Shown: positions 43,171 to 52,793, numbered from the stretch's first letter. The stretch is DNA of 64,000 nucleotides from an uncultured Alistipes sp. (GCA_948736885.1 CAPXWY010000001.1:124001-188000), one strand, 5' to 3'. A program made the numbers and translations. Notes: generated by a model not told the origin, from the letters alone.

Positions 43171-44421
43171 ATGCTGCGCAGCGACATCGAAATCATGGCC
43201 CCGGTAGGCTCCTACGAGGCCCTGGCGGCCGCCATCCAGGCGGGCGCCGACTCGGTCTACTTCGGCATCGGACAGCTCAACATGCGGTCGGCCTCGGCGG
43301 CCAACTTCACCCCCGACGACCTGGCCCGCATCGTCGCCATCGCCCATGAAGCCGGGCTGAAAGCCTATCTGACGGTCAATACCGTCGTCTACGAGGAAGA
43401 GATAGCCACCGTCCACGAGGTCATCGACCGCGCCAAGGCCGAGGGGGTCGATGCCATCATCGCCACCGACATGGCCGCCATCCTCTATGCCCGCCGCGTG
43501 GGGGTCGAGGTCCACATTTCGACCCAGAGCAACATCTCCAACTCCGAAGCCGTCAAGTTCTTTTCGCAGTGGGCCGACACGGTGGTGCTGGCGCGCGAAC
43601 TGACGCTGGAGCAGGTGGCGCGCATCCACCGCGAAATCGCCGAGAACGACATCCGCGGCCCGCGGGGCGAACTGGTCGAAATCGAAATGTTCGCCCACGG
43701 AGCGCTCTGCATGTCGATTTCGGGCAAGTGCTACCTTTCGCTCTACGAAACGGGCTGCTCGGCCAACCGCGGCGCCTGCCGCCAGCTGTGCCGCCGCAAA
43801 TATACCGTCACCGACCAGGAGACCGGGGCGGCGCTGGACGTCGACGGGCAATACGTACTCTCGCCCAAGGACCTCTGCACCATCGATTTCCTCGACCGCT
43901 TCGTCGCCGCGGGGGTCCGGGTCCTCAAAATCGAGGGCCGCGCCCGGGGCGCCGAGTATGTCAAGCGCGTGGTCGAGTGCTACGACCGGGCCCTGCGCGC
44001 CATCGAAGCAGGAACTTATACGCCCGAATTCGCCGCCGGGCTCAAGGAGCGGCTGCAAACGGTTTTCAACCGCGGATTCTGGGAGGGCTACTACGCCGGG
44101 CGCCCCGTCGCCGAACACAGCACCCACTACGGTTCGGCCGCCACACGGCGCAAGGTCTATGTGGGCAAGGTGACGAACTTCTTCAAGAAACTCTCCGTGG
44201 CCGAAGTCCTTGTCGAAGCGGCCCCGCTGCATGCAGGCGAAGAAATCTTCTTCATGGGACCGACTACGGGCGTAGCCGAACAGCGGCTCGACGAACTCCA
44301 CGGCCCCGACGGCACGCCCGTGCCCTCCGTCGTGCAGGGACAGCTGTGCGCCATCCATACGCCCGGACTGATCCGCCGCGGCGACCGGCTCTACAAGTTC
44401 GAGAAGTCCGCCGAAGACTGA
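43171..44421 (+). CDS. Peptidase U32 family protein (tRNA hydroxylation or protease type)
   Basis: Protein of 416 residues of the U32 family, which includes collagenase-like proteins and the tRNA-modifying TrhP/RlhA group that act with Fe-S clusters. The diagnostic region has EMFAHGALCMSISGKCYLS followed by GCSANRGACRQLCRRKY, giving the conserved four-cysteine set. The N-terminus is a TIM-barrel start (IMAPVGSYEALAAAIQAGAD). ATG 43171 is preferred over an in-frame GTG seven codons upstream. Tiny C-terminal residues (KFEKSAED) end the protein. RNA modification is more likely than proteolysis, by family precedent. Confidence 0.9.
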   Translation: MLRSDIEIMAPVGSYEALAAAIQAGADSVYFGIGQLNMRSASAANFTPDDLARIVAIAHEAGLKAYLTVNTVVYEEEIATVHEVIDRAKAEGVDAIIATDMAAILYARRVGVEVHISTQSNISNSEAVKFFSQWADTVVLARELTLEQVARIHREIAENDIRGPRGELVEIEMFAHGALCMSISGKCYLSLYETGCSANRGACRQLCRRKYTVTDQETGAALDVDGQYVLSPKDLCTIDFLDRFVAAGVRVLKIEGRARGAEYVKRVVECYDRALRAIEAGTYTPEFAAGLKERLQTVFNRGFWEGYYAGRPVAEHSTHYGSAATRRKVYVGKVTNFFKKLSVAEVLVEAAPLHAGEEIFFMGPTTGVAEQRLDELHGPDGTPVPSVVQGQLCAIHTPGLIRRGDRLYKFEKSAED

Positions 44422-44498
44422 CAATCAGAGAGTAACATAATTTTCCACCTGTCTGCCGACCTCCGCAACCGAAGTTGGCACAAAATTGCCTGTGTCTG

Positions 44499-44530
44499 CT
44501 TGGCGGTTTGAAAAGAAATCACTACTTTTG
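44499..44530 (+). promoter_or_regulatory. Promoter of secA
   Basis: CTTG (44499-44502), 20 bases, then TACTTTTG (44523-44530), giving a leader of about 37 bases before the secA ATG. Confidence 0.65.
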
Positions 44531-44572
44531 TAAGATTTCGTACTCCGGAAACTTCCGCAAACAGAACAACCT

Positions 44573-47500
44573 ATGGATATAGTTGCCAGTCTTATCAAGA
44601 TGGTCTTCGGCTCGAAAGCCGACAAGGACCGCAAGGAAATCGAGCCTTACATTCAGAAAATCAAGGCCGTATACCCCGAAATCGAGGCACTCTCGAACGA
44701 CGGGCTGCGCGCCCGCAGCGAGGAGCTGAAGCGCCGCATCGCCGACTACATCGCCGCTGACGAAGCCCGCATCGCCGAACTGCGCGCCCAGCTCGAAAAA
44801 CCGGAGACGACGCTCGGCGAAAAGGAGAAGATTTCCAAGGAAATCGACGAGCTGACCAAACGCATCGACGACCGCATCGAAGAGAAGCTCGACGAGATTC
44901 TGCCCGAAGCGTTCGCCATCATGAAAGACACGGCGCGCCGCTTCGCCCAGAACGAGACGGTCGAGGTGACGGCCAACGACTTCGACCGCGAACTGGCCGC
45001 AACGAAAGATTTCGTGCGCATCGAGGGTGACAAGGCCGTCTATGCGACCCATTGGCTTGCGGGCGGCAACGACGTGAAGTGGGACATGATCCACTACGAC
45101 GTGCAGCTCTTCGGCGGCGTGGTGCTCCACAAGGGCAAAATCGCCGAGATGGCCACGGGCGAGGGCAAGACCCTTGTCGCGACGCTCCCTGTGTTCCTCA
45201 ACGCGCTGGCCAAGAAAGGCGTGCACTTAGTGACGGTCAACAACTACCTGGCCAAGCGAGACAGCGAGTGGATGGGCCCCATGTACGAGTTCCACGGCCT
45301 GTCGGTGGCCTGCATCGACGACACGCAGCCCAACTCCGACGCCCGCCGCGACGCCTACATGGCCGACATCACCTTCGGCACCAACAACGAATACGGCTTC
45401 GACTACCTGCGCGACAACATGGCTTCGTCGCCCAAAGACCTCGTGCAGCGCAAGCACCACTTCGCCATTGTCGACGAGGTCGACTCGGTGCTCATCGACG
45501 ACGCCCGCACGCCGCTCATCATCTCGGGCCCCGTGCCCAAGGGCGAGGACCAGATGTTCGAGCAGTACCGCCCGGCCATCGAAAACCTCTACAACCTCCA
45601 GAAGAACCTGGTCACGGCGCTGCTGGCCGAAGCGCGCCAGCTTATCGCCGAGGGCAAGAACGACGAAGGCGGCGTGAAGCTCTACCGCACGCACAAGGGA
45701 CTGCCCAAGTATAAGCCGCTTATCAAATACCTCTCGGAACAGGGCATCAAGGCGCTGATGCAGAAGACCGAAAACGTCTACATGCAGGACAACAACCGCC
45801 GCATGCCCGAGATCACGGACGACCTCTACTTCGTCATCGACGAGAAACTCAACTCCGTGGAACTCACCGACAAAGGCCACGAAGCGCTGTCGAAATACTT
45901 CAACGAAGACGGGTTCTTCGTCCTGCCCGACATCGGGTCGGAGGTCGCCGAGCTGGAAAAGAGCGACCTCACGGCCGAGGAGCGGGCGCAGAAGCGCGAC
46001 GCGGTCATCAACGACTACTCGGTCAAGTCGGAACGCGTCCACACCGTCCACCAACTTCTGAAAGCCTACGCCATGTTCGAGAAGGACATCGAATATGTGG
46101 TGATGGACAACAAGGTGAAGATCGTCGACGAACAGACGGGCCGCATTCTCGAAGGGCGCCGCTACTCCGACGGCCTGCACCAGGCCATCGAAGCCAAGGA
46201 ACATGTCAAGGTCGAAGCCGCGACGCAGACTTTCGCGACGATTACCTTGCAGAACTACTTCCGCATGTACCACAAGCTGGGCGGCATGACGGGTACGGCC
46301 GAGACCGAAGCCTCGGAATTCTGGTCCATCTACAAACTTGACGTCGTAGTCATCCCCACGAACCGCCCGGTCATCCGCGACGACCGTGAGGACCTGATCT
46401 ACAAGACCAAACGCGAAAAATACAACGCCGTCATCGAAGAAATCGTGCGGCTCGTCGGCGAGGGCCGCCCGGTGCTGGTCGGCACCACCTCGGTCGAAAT
46501 TTCGGAGCTGCTGAGCCGCATGCTCAAACTCCGCGGCATCAAACACAACGTACTGAACGCCAAACAACACCAGTTAGAAGCCCAGGTCGTGGCCGAAGCC
46601 GGACGCGCCGGGCAGGTGACCATCGCCACCAACATGGCGGGCCGCGGTACCGACATCAAGCTCACGCCCGAAGTCAAGCAGGCCGGAGGTCTGGCCATCA
46701 TCGGCACCGAACGCCACGAAAGCCGCCGTGTCGACCGCCAGCTGCGCGGACGCGCCGGACGCCAGGGCGACCCGGGTTCGTCGCAGTTCTTCGTCTCGCT
46801 CGAAGACGATCTGATGCGTCTGTTCGGCTCGGGCCGCATCGCCGCCATGATGGACCGCATGGGGCTCAAGGAGGGCGAAGTGATCCAGGCAGGCATGATG
46901 ACGCGCGCCATCGAACGGGCCCAGAAAAAGGTCGAGGAGAACAACTTCGGCATCCGCAAGCGCCTGCTGGAGTACGACGACGTGATGAACTCGCAGCGCG
47001 AAGTCATCTACACGCGCCGCCGCCACGCCCTCTACGGCGAGCGGGTCGAAATCGACCTCAACAACATCATGTACGACTTCGCCGACAACTTCGTGGAGAC
47101 GCACGAAGGCTGCGACTTCGAGGACTTCCGGTTCGAGCTGATCCGCGAAATATCGGTCGAACCGACCTTCGATGCGCAGACCTACGAAGACGCGAAGCCC
47201 GCCCAGCTGGCCGAACTGCTCGTCGCCGACATCCGCGCCGCCTACGAACGCCGCGCCAAGGCCGTGGCCGACACGGTGCGGCCCGTCATGCAGCGCATCT
47301 ACGAGGACAAGAAAGACCAGCTCGACAGCAACATCTATTTCCCCATCACCGACGGCCACTTGGGCTACAACGTGCCGGTCAACCTGCGCCGCTGCAAGGA
47401 GAGCGACGGGGCCGAAATCTACAAGGTCTTCTCCAAGGTGGTCATGTTCACCACCATCGACGACGCATGGCGCGAACACCTGCGCGAGATGGACGACCTG

Positions 47501-47866
47501 CGCCAGAGCGTGCAGAACGCCACCTACGAACAGAAGGACCCGCTGCTGATCTACAAGTTCGAGTCGTTCGGGCTTTTCTCCAAGATGCTCATCGAGGTCA
47601 ACCGCGACGTGCTGGCCGTGCTGAACAAGGCTTATATTCCGACGCGCGACCAGAACGCCGAAGCCGTGCAGCGCGAGCGTCAGCAGCGCGCCAAGGTCGA
47701 CGTCAACAAGTTGCAGGCCTCGCGCATGCAGGCCGCCGCACAGGCCGGACAGGGCGAGAAGCAGAAGCCCATGCCCGTCCACGTCGAGAAAAAGGTGGGC
47801 CGCAACGACCCCTGCCCCTGCGGTTCGGGCAAGAAGTACAAGAACTGCCACGGAAAAGGGATGTAA
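44573..47866 (+). CDS. secA: Preprotein translocase ATPase SecA
   Basis: Motor of the Sec pathway, 1,097 residues, longer than the ~900 of E. coli owing to insertions usual in Bacteroidetes. Walker A is TGEGKTLVA (about 195-203), Walker B with [12 protein letters not shown] (about 301), then [12 protein letters not shown] and [11 protein letters not shown] in the second helicase domain, with [14 protein letters not shown] near 725. The C-terminus has the zinc-binding SEC-C motif [19 protein letters not shown]. The deaminase gene follows almost immediately. Confidence 0.98.
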   Translation: MDIVASLIKMVFGSKADKDRKEIEPYIQKIKAVYPEIEALSNDGLRARSEELKRRIADYIAADEARIAELRAQLEKPETTLGEKEKISKEIDELTKRIDDRIEEKLDEILPEAFAIMKDTARRFAQNETVEVTANDFDRELAATKDFVRIEGDKAVYATHWLAGGNDVKWDMIHYDVQLFGGVVLHKGKIAEMATGEGKTLVATLPVFLNALAKKGVHLVTVNNYLAKRDSEWMGPMYEFHGLSVACIDDTQPNSDARRDAYMADITFGTNNEYGFDYLRDNMASSPKDLVQRKHHFAIVDEVDSVLIDDARTPLIISGPVPKGEDQMFEQYRPAIENLYNLQKNLVTALLAEARQLIAEGKNDEGGVKLYRTHKGLPKYKPLIKYLSEQGIKALMQKTENVYMQDNNRRMPEITDDLYFVIDEKLNSVELTDKGHEALSKYFNEDGFFVLPDIGSEVAELEKSDLTAEERAQKRDAVINDYSVKSERVHTVHQLLKAYAMFEKDIEYVVMDNKVKIVDEQTGRILEGRRYSDGLHQAIEAKEHVKVEAATQTFATITLQNYFRMYHKLGGMTGTAETEASEFWSIYKLDVVVIPTNRPVIRDDREDLIYKTKREKYNAVIEEIVRLVGEGRPVLVGTTSVEISELLSRMLKLRGIKHNVLNAKQHQLEAQVVAEAGRAGQVTIATNMAGRGTDIKLTPEVKQAGGLAIIGTERHESRRVDRQLRGRAGRQGDPGSSQFFVSLEDDLMRLFGSGRIAAMMDRMGLKEGEVIQAGMMTRAIERAQKKVEENNFGIRKRLLEYDDVMNSQREVIYTRRRHALYGERVEIDLNNIMYDFADNFVETHEGCDFEDFRFELIREISVEPTFDAQTYEDAKPAQLAELLVADIRAAYERRAKAVADTVRPVMQRIYEDKKDQLDSNIYFPITDGHLGYNVPVNLRRCKESDGAEIYKVFSKVVMFTTIDDAWREHLREMDDLRQSVQNATYEQKDPLLIYKFESFGLFSKMLIEVNRDVLAVLNKAYIPTRDQNAEAVQRERQQRAKVDVNKLQASRMQAAAQAGQGEKQKPMPVHVEKKVGRNDPCPCGSGKKYKNCHGKGM

Positions 47867-47867
47867 G

Positions 47868-48305
47868 GTGGGTTACAACGAAGAAAAACAGCGGCAGCTG
47901 GACATGCGCTACCTGCGCATGGCGCGCATCTGGGCCGAGAATTCCTATTGCGTGCGGCGCAAGGTCGGGGCGCTGATCGTCAAGGACAAGATGATTATCT
48001 CCGACGGCTACAACGGCACCCCCTCGGGTTTCGAGAACATCTGCGAGGACGAGGAGGGAAGGACCAAGCCCTATGTCCTCCACGCCGAAGCCAACGCCAT
48101 CACCAAGGTGGCCAAAAGCGCCAACAACTGCGACGGCTCCACGCTCTACATCACCGCCGCGCCGTGTCTCGAATGCTCGAAGCTCATCATTCAGGCCGGC
48201 ATCCGGCGCGTTGTCTACAGCGAAGATTACCGTTCGGAGGAGGGGTTGAACCTGCTGCGCAAGGTCGGCATCGAATGCGTACAGTATTCCGCCGACACAC
48301 TTTGA
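47868..48305 (+). CDS. dCMP deaminase (ComEB-like)
   Basis: Zinc-dependent deaminase of 145 residues that turns dCMP into dUMP for thymidylate synthesis. Zinc ligands are His72 with proton-shuttling Glu74 (HAEANAI), and Cys100 and Cys103 (PCLECSK). The family motifs YNGTPSGFEN and AAPCLEC are intact. Translation starts at GTG one base after the secA stop, so the two genes are probably coupled. No alternative ATG gives the conserved N-terminus. Confidence 0.94.
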   Translation: MGYNEEKQRQLDMRYLRMARIWAENSYCVRRKVGALIVKDKMIISDGYNGTPSGFENICEDEEGRTKPYVLHAEANAITKVAKSANNCDGSTLYITAAPCLECSKLIIQAGIRRVVYSEDYRSEEGLNLLRKVGIECVQYSADTL

Positions 48306-48319
48306 CAAATTCCGCATCC

Positions 48320-49051
48320 ATGAAGCGTATCGTCATCGTCGGGGCTACCTCGGGGCTGGGGCAGGAAGTGGCCCGGCTCTGCATCGGCGCAGGCTGGCGC
48401 GTGGGAGCCGCAGGCCGGAACGCCGAGGCCCTCGCACAGCTCAAGGCACTGGCACCCGCCCAGGTCGAAACCGCAGTCATCGACGTCACACGCGACGATG
48501 CCCCGCAGCAGCTCGCCGAGCTGGCCGGGCGTTTGGGCGGCATGGACATCTACTTCCACACCTCCGGCATCGGCAAGCGCAACACCGAGCTGACGCCCGA
48601 CATCGAGCTGGCCACGCTCCGCACCAACGGCGAAGGCTTCGTGCGCATGGTGACTGCGGCGTTCGGCTGGTTCCGCTCGCACGGCGGCGGTCATATCGCC
48701 GTCGTCAGTTCGGTCGCAGGCACCCGCGGGCTGGGTTCGGCCCCGGCCTACTCTGCCACCAAGCGGATGCAGAACACCTACATCGACGCCCTCGCGCAGC
48801 TTGCGCGCATGGAAAAGCTGCCCATCCGTTTCACCGACATCCGCCCCGGATTCGTTGCTACACCGTTGCTTTCGGGCGACGACTATCCGCTGCTCATGCA
48901 GCCCGGACCGGTCGCCCGGCGTATTTTCCGGGCTCTCCGGCATCGTCGGCGCCGCATTGTCATCGACCGGCGTTATGCCGTGCTCGTCTTTTTGTGGAGG
49001 TTGATTCCCGCTTGGTTGTGGGAGCGCCTTCCGGTTCGCAAAAACGCTTGA
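48320..49051 (+). CDS. Short-chain dehydrogenase/reductase (SDR)
   Basis: NAD(P)-dependent oxidoreductase of 243 residues. Rossmann motif VGATSGLGQEV is at residues 7-17, and the active-site pair is in SSVAGTRGLGSAPAYSATKRM (Ser, Tyr and Lys of the YxxxK motif). The RPGFVATPLL segment follows. The C-terminus (about 200-243) is hydrophobic and basic (VLVFLWRLIPAWLWERL), suggesting membrane attachment. The substrate is unknown. It follows the deaminase gene by 14 bases and ends before a bidirectional terminator. Confidence 0.92.
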   Translation: MKRIVIVGATSGLGQEVARLCIGAGWRVGAAGRNAEALAQLKALAPAQVETAVIDVTRDDAPQQLAELAGRLGGMDIYFHTSGIGKRNTELTPDIELATLRTNGEGFVRMVTAAFGWFRSHGGGHIAVVSSVAGTRGLGSAPAYSATKRMQNTYIDALAQLARMEKLPIRFTDIRPGFVATPLLSGDDYPLLMQPGPVARRIFRALRHRRRRIVIDRRYAVLVFLWRLIPAWLWERLPVRKNA

Positions 49052-49073
49052 TGTCCGTTGGACGGAAGATAGA

Positions 49074-49105
49074 AAAACGAGATGTGCCGGAGTGCATCTC
49101 GTTTT
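49074..49105. terminator. Bidirectional terminator between the SDR and HxlR genes
   Basis: Perfect stem AAAACGAGATG / CATCTCGTTTT between convergent genes. Confidence 0.9.
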
Positions 49106-49127
49106 CAGTTGTGCGGCGGGTCCGGAT

Positions 49128-49454
49128 TCAGCCGTTCTTCTCAGCCCATTCGAGCAGCTGCCGCAGCAGCGGCACCAGCGAACCGCCTTTCGGCGTCAGC
49201 GCATACTCCACCCGCGGCGGCACCTCGGGATAGACCGTGCGCGCCACCAATCCCGCCTGCTCCAGATCGCGTACCGTGGCGGCCAGCATCCGTTCCGAGA
49301 TTCCGCCCGGCACGGACCGCGTCAGTTCGCCGAACCGCAGCACTTCATGCTCGTGCAAGGTTAGCAGCACAAGCAGTGCCCAGCGGCTGCCGAAACGCTC
49401 GAACAGCGCGCACGCAGGCGACAATGCAGAATTGTTTTCCATTTTTTCATCCAT
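49128..49454 (-). CDS. HxlR-family winged-helix transcriptional regulator
   Basis: DNA-binding protein of 108 residues. HxlR proteins often respond to redox, aldehydes or small electrophiles. The family marks are the N-terminal Cys region (SPACALFERFGSRWALLVLL), a FGELTRSVPGGISERMLAATVRDLEQAGLV recognition stretch (seen as FGELTR, ISERML and LEQAGLV) and YALTPKG. Only one N-terminal cysteine is present, in PAC where CPV is common. It is divergent from a radical SAM gene, which may be its target. Confidence 0.94.
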   Translation of the reverse strand: MDEKMENNSALSPACALFERFGSRWALLVLLTLHEHEVLRFGELTRSVPGGISERMLAATVRDLEQAGLVARTVYPEVPPRVEYALTPKGGSLVPLLRQLLEWAEKNG

Positions 49455-49569
49455 GCAACCGCTTCGGATTCAGCGAAACTATCCTCCGCGTAAGTAGCTG
49501 ACACGCAGGTGCGTTCTTGTTTCGCACGCCGAATCGGCCTATCTTGCAGCCTACAAAATTACAAAAATT

Positions 49570-50466
49570 ATGACCGACTTGGTACAACAGCATTTCACGG
49601 GCACCGTCTGGCGCCCGCCCTACGAAGCCCACTCCGTCTTGTTGCAGGCGACGGTCGGCTGCACGCACCACGCCTGCAAATTCTGTTCGCTCTACGGCGA
49701 CCTGCGTTTCCGCCTTTCGCCCCCGGAGGAAATCGAGGCCGACCTGCGGAGCATCGCACGCTGCCAGCCGCGCGCCCGGCGCGTCTTCCTGGTCGGCGCC
49801 AACCCCTTTGTGCTCAGCTACAACCGGCTTGTCCGGCTGGCCGACACCATCCGTGACTACCTGCCCAAGGTGCAGACCATCGGCATGTTCGCCCGCGTGA
49901 CGGACATTGCCGCCAAGAGCGATGCCGAGCTGCGCGAACTGCGTGCCCGCGGCATCACGGGCCTTTCGATCGGTACGGAAACGGGCGACGAACCCTCCCT
50001 CGCATTCATGCACAAGGGCCACACGGCGGCCGACACGCTCACGCAGTGCCGGCGGCTCGACGAGGCAGGCATCGAATACTATTTCACCTACATGACGGGG
50101 CTGGCGGGCGCCGGAAACGGACTGCGGGCGGCCGAAGCAACGGCGGCGCTTTTCAACCGCCTGCATCCTTATATAATAGGCATCGTCTCGCTGACGCTCT
50201 TTCCCGAAGCTCCGCTGGCCGCCGACGTCGCCGCCGGGCGGTTCGTCGAAGCCGGAGAGCGGGAGCGGCTCGAAGAACTCCGCGCATTCATCGCCGCCCT
50301 CACCGTCCCCGCCACCCTGATGGGCCACACCGTGTCGAACACCGTGCCGCTGCTCGGGCGCCTGCCCGAAGACCGTGCCCGCCTGCTGAGCGAGCTCGAC
50401 GACGCACTCGCCCGCTTCTCCGAAAACGAGCTCGCCGCCTACCGCCGCGGAATCGACCACCTGTAA
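49570..50466 (+). CDS. Radical SAM protein of the CX4CX2C type
   Basis: Putative SAM-radical enzyme of 298 residues. The cluster motif is GCTHHACKFCSLY, with four residues between the first two cysteines, as in the GCTHNxCxFC subgroup. Residues around ITGLSIGTETGD and FTYMTGLAGAGN belong to the TIM barrel and SAM site. There is no C-terminal SPASM cluster, so the substrate is not clear. A divergent HxlR regulator gene shares the upstream region, which holds only a weak TATCTTGC box. Confidence 0.9.
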   Translation: MTDLVQQHFTGTVWRPPYEAHSVLLQATVGCTHHACKFCSLYGDLRFRLSPPEEIEADLRSIARCQPRARRVFLVGANPFVLSYNRLVRLADTIRDYLPKVQTIGMFARVTDIAAKSDAELRELRARGITGLSIGTETGDEPSLAFMHKGHTAADTLTQCRRLDEAGIEYYFTYMTGLAGAGNGLRAAEATAALFNRLHPYIIGIVSLTLFPEAPLAADVAAGRFVEAGERERLEELRAFIAALTVPATLMGHTVSNTVPLLGRLPEDRARLLSELDDALARFSENELAAYRRGIDHL

Positions 50467-50478
50467 TCACAATGCAAA

Positions 50479-50511
50479 AAAAAGCGCTCCCGACGGTCCG
50501 GAGCGCTTTTT
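50479..50511. terminator. Bidirectional terminator between the radical SAM and winged-helix genes
   Basis: Perfect 12-bp stem AAAAAGCGCTCC / GGAGCGCTTTTT with a nine-base loop between convergent genes. Confidence 0.9.
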
Positions 50512-50515
50512 CAAA

Positions 50516-50797
50516 CTACATGTTCAGGTATTCCTTCAAGGTCTCCACATACTCCTCGAAAGCCCGGCGCCCGGCCGCGGTCACCCGGCAGAGCGTCCGT
50601 GTCTTCTTGCCGACGAATCCTTTTTCCACCTCGATATACCCGGCCGCCGAGAGCTTGTCGAGCTGGACGCTGAGGTTTCCGGCGGTGGCGCCGGTCTTTT
50701 CACGGAGATAGACGAAGTCCGCTTCGGCAAGGTTCATCAGCACGGACATGACCGCCAGCCGCAGCTGCGAATGAAGCAGCGGGTCAAGCTCTTTCAT
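50516..50797 (-). CDS. Small winged-helix regulator (MarR/PadR-like)
   Basis: Regulator of 93 residues consisting only of a winged helix-turn-helix. The start MKELDPLLHSQLRLAVMSVL is typical of the small HTH_27 type. The recognition helix is ATAGNLSVQLDKLSAAGYI and the wing holds KKTRTLCRVTAAGRRAF. Such proteins often repress their own operon. It overlaps the upstream membrane gene by 14 bases, so both are made from one mRNA starting near 51565 under a promoter with a palindrome in its spacer. Confidence 0.93.
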   Translation of the reverse strand: MKELDPLLHSQLRLAVMSVLMNLAEADFVYLREKTGATAGNLSVQLDKLSAAGYIEVEKGFVGKKTRTLCRVTAAGRRAFEEYVETLKEYLNM

Positions 50798-51479
50798 TGC
50801 CTTTGCGCGCCAGCCGCCGCATTTCCAGACCGGGAATGATCATCATCAGCACGAAACAATGGATAAAGCACGGCATGACCCACGTCATCGAGAGCTTCAC
50901 CCCGGAGAAGATGCAGCCCAGCAACACCATGCCGAAAGCGACGCTGAGGATTCCTCCGGCCACCATGCTGCGGACTTTCAGAGCTGCGCCCGAACCGATG
51001 ATGCCGAACCCCACCACGAACAGCGCATAAAAGAACATGACCATCCACGGCGAATTGCCCGTTGTCAGATGGAGAATCGCGCAAACGACGACCCCGGCCG
51101 CACCGAGAATCCCGACCGACTTCCAGATGGCGGCGCAGAGCTTGTCGGTATAGGAGAGGCAGCCGCGGCTGCTTTGCTTCACGGCCAGCCTGCGATTGAA
51201 AAACCACCCTAAGGCCATCAGCGCCCACAGACCGTTGAATGCAGGATTGCCGGTCGCGGCAACCGCTGCCCACACTACGGTGGCGATGGTCGCCGTGAGG
51301 ATGCCCCAGCTCAAAAGGATATTGCCGTCGCCGACCTCGAAACGGCTTTTGGTCTCGGAAATCATACGGGCTATCAGTTCGATGCTCTCCTTTTCGTTGA
51401 GTTTCCCGCCTTGGCTGAGTTCGTGCAAACTCGGCTCTGCGCTCGGACTCCCTAAAGCGTTTGTTCTACGATCGTTCAT
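50784..51479 (-). CDS. Six-span membrane protein of a regulator operon
   Basis: Integral membrane protein of 231 residues, no family named with certainty. A soluble N-terminal ~60 residues (LNEKESIELIARMISETK) is followed by about six hydrophobic spans (starting near 68, 92, 125, 150, 177 and 200) and a short basic tail. ATG 51479 (MNDRRTNAL) is chosen because upstream residues come from the leader and operator DNA. The pairing with a small winged-helix regulator recurs in many genomes; a role in membrane stress or transport is guesswork. Confidence 0.85.
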   Translation of the reverse strand: MNDRRTNALGSPSAEPSLHELSQGGKLNEKESIELIARMISETKSRFEVGDGNILLSWGILTATIATVVWAAVAATGNPAFNGLWALMALGWFFNRRLAVKQSSRGCLSYTDKLCAAIWKSVGILGAAGVVVCAILHLTTGNSPWMVMFFYALFVVGFGIIGSGAALKVRSMVAGGILSVAFGMVLLGCIFSGVKLSMTWVMPCFIHCFVLMMIIPGLEMRRLARKGNERA

Positions 51480-51497
51480 AATGATAATTTTTAATCG

Positions 51498-51512
51498 GTT
51501 TATAATATAAAC
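51498..51512. promoter_or_regulatory. Leader palindrome GTTTATAATATAAAC
   Basis: Imperfect-centre palindrome in the leader of the winged-helix operon. Its arms (GTTTAT/ATAAAC type) resemble the promoter operator at 51584-51600, so it may be a second regulator site. Confidence 0.55.
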
Positions 51513-51571
51513 TTCATTCGGAAAAGGAAAGGGCAAACCCGCGCGACGTTGCCCCAGCCTAATCTGTACTG

Positions 51572-51603
51572 CAAATATAAATCGGTTTATTCGATAAACC
51601 AAA
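51572..51603 (-). promoter_or_regulatory. Promoter of the winged-helix operon with spacer operator
   Basis: On the minus strand TTTG (51603-51600), exactly 20 bases, then TATATTTG (51579-51572). The palindrome GGTTTAT-TCG-ATAAACC (51584-51600) fills the spacer and touches the -33 box, so a bound regulator would block RNA polymerase. Confidence 0.8.
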
Positions 51604-51604
51604 C

Positions 51605-51786
51605 ATTCCGGCAACTTTTTTCATGCGGATGTCCGTTCCACGCCAGAATAGCAACGGCATAAGAACGAGTTCATAGGGCACAATCCCACTTGCGGCCGCT
51701 CCGGAACGGCTTTTGCCGCTCACACATCAAAAATATCATCCCGAAGTGTCAGTTGCAGCCACTCGAACAGGCGAAATGTTTGTTCC
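51605..51786. other. Spacer upstream of the winged-helix operon; no gene seen
   Basis: Ordinary-looking intergenic sequence between the regulator promoter and the repeat cluster. No promoter or coding sequence is clear. Confidence 0.5.
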
Positions 51787-51960
51787 GCAAAGTACAAGAA
51801 AAAAGAGAACTGCGAGTTGCTCGCAAAAGTTTCGGGGAGAAACAGATTTTTAACTCCGTTCAGAATGACGGGGAGGGGGGGGGCCGGTAGGGTTTTGTTC
51901 AGATTGCTGCGTCGTTGCGCTCCTCGCAATGACGATGCTGTGAAACAGATTCTTCGTCGC
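51787..51960 (-). repeat. Third, partial copy of the long repeat
   Basis: Runs in the same direction as copy 2, from AAGTACAAGAAAAAAGAGAA through CTGCGAGTTGCTCGCAAAAG, a CAGAATGACGG repeat and CTCGCAATGACGATGCTGTG to the next repeat. It matches 52222-52390 with more divergence than copies 1 and 2. Confidence 0.7.
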
Positions 51961-52063
51961 CTGCGGCTCCTCAGAATGACAGAGGGAAGGGCTCCACAGA
52001 ATGACGGGTAGGTAGTCGGAATGACGGTGGTTTTTTGTGGGGAGGGGCACTTGAACCTTTGTT

Positions 52064-52449
52064 CCGCACTCGTGGAAATGGCGGGGTTTCGTCCGTCGAG
52101 GGAGCGAGCGCCCGGAGCGGGTGTTCGGAACAGCGTAAGTCTTCCGTGCCCGCTCAGCGAACGACCGAAGACGGATGCCGCCATTTACACCGTGCAAAGG
52201 CTCTTTGGTACTTTCTTGCACAAGAAAGTACAAGAAAAGGAAAATAGAGCTGCGAGTTGCTCGCAAAAGTTTAGCGTAGAAATAGATTCTTCGCTACGCT
52301 CAGAATGGCGGGGATGGGGGGGGGCAGGGTTTTGTTCAGATTGCCGCGTCGCTACGCTCCTCGCAATGACGATGCTGTGAAACAGATTCTTAACTACACT
52401 GCGCTTGTTTCCCTCCTCCTTGCATGGCATAGCCTGCAAGCAGTCTCTG
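52064..52449 (-). repeat. Copy 2 of a ~387-bp inverted repeat
   Basis: Inverted copy of 23756-24142, nearly the same length (386 against 387) with scattered substitutions. The hairpin GTACTTTCTTG-CA-CAAGAAAGTAC and the ends match. Confidence 0.85.
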
Positions 52450-52758
52450 CCCATGCTGCGAGCGTCGGTTCGCTGACGCTCAGAATGACAAAGACTGCAC
52501 AAAAGGTAAGGCGAGCACATCGGGATGACGCAACAACAACTTTGCGCGGTGCCCGGCTCGCGCCTATGGCGCGACCGCCCCAGCCGGGCCCGCGAGTGAC
52601 TGCCGCATATTTCTTGTTGAACGCAGCGAACCGACGCTCAGAATGACAGAGGAGAAACGCTCGGAATAACAAAGCGGATGCTTGAAATAACAAAATGGGA
52701 ACAGCCCTGCGATGAAGAAACAAAAGAGCGCTTTTCTGCCCGGCGACGAAGAATCGCT
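52450..52758. repeat. Mosaic of CATTCTGAG-type repeats upstream of uvrB
   Basis: Several inverted CTCAGAATGAC repeats (52466-52500, 52630-52650) and a GC-rich block CCGGCTCGCGCCTATGGCGC recur from the 24.1-24.2 kb spacer. No gene is seen. Confidence 0.65.
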
Positions 52759-52789
52759 ATTGTGAATTGTGAATTATGAATTAATTTTG
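52759..52789 (+). promoter_or_regulatory. Promoter of uvrB
   Basis: ATTG (52759-52762), 19 bases, then TAATTTTG (52782-52789), ending only four bases before the uvrB ATG, so the transcript would start at or near the start codon. Confidence 0.6.
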
Positions 52790-52793
52790 CCCT

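Noticed and set aside
50516..51479. Toxin-antitoxin pair
   Set aside because: The overlap of a small regulator and a membrane protein fits the layout, but a 231-residue six-span protein is too large and lacks any toxin motif; an autoregulated membrane-protein operon is simpler.
51787..52758. Remnant of an insertion sequence
   Set aside because: No transposase fragment, no paired terminal repeats with target duplications, and the segments match other non-coding repeats.
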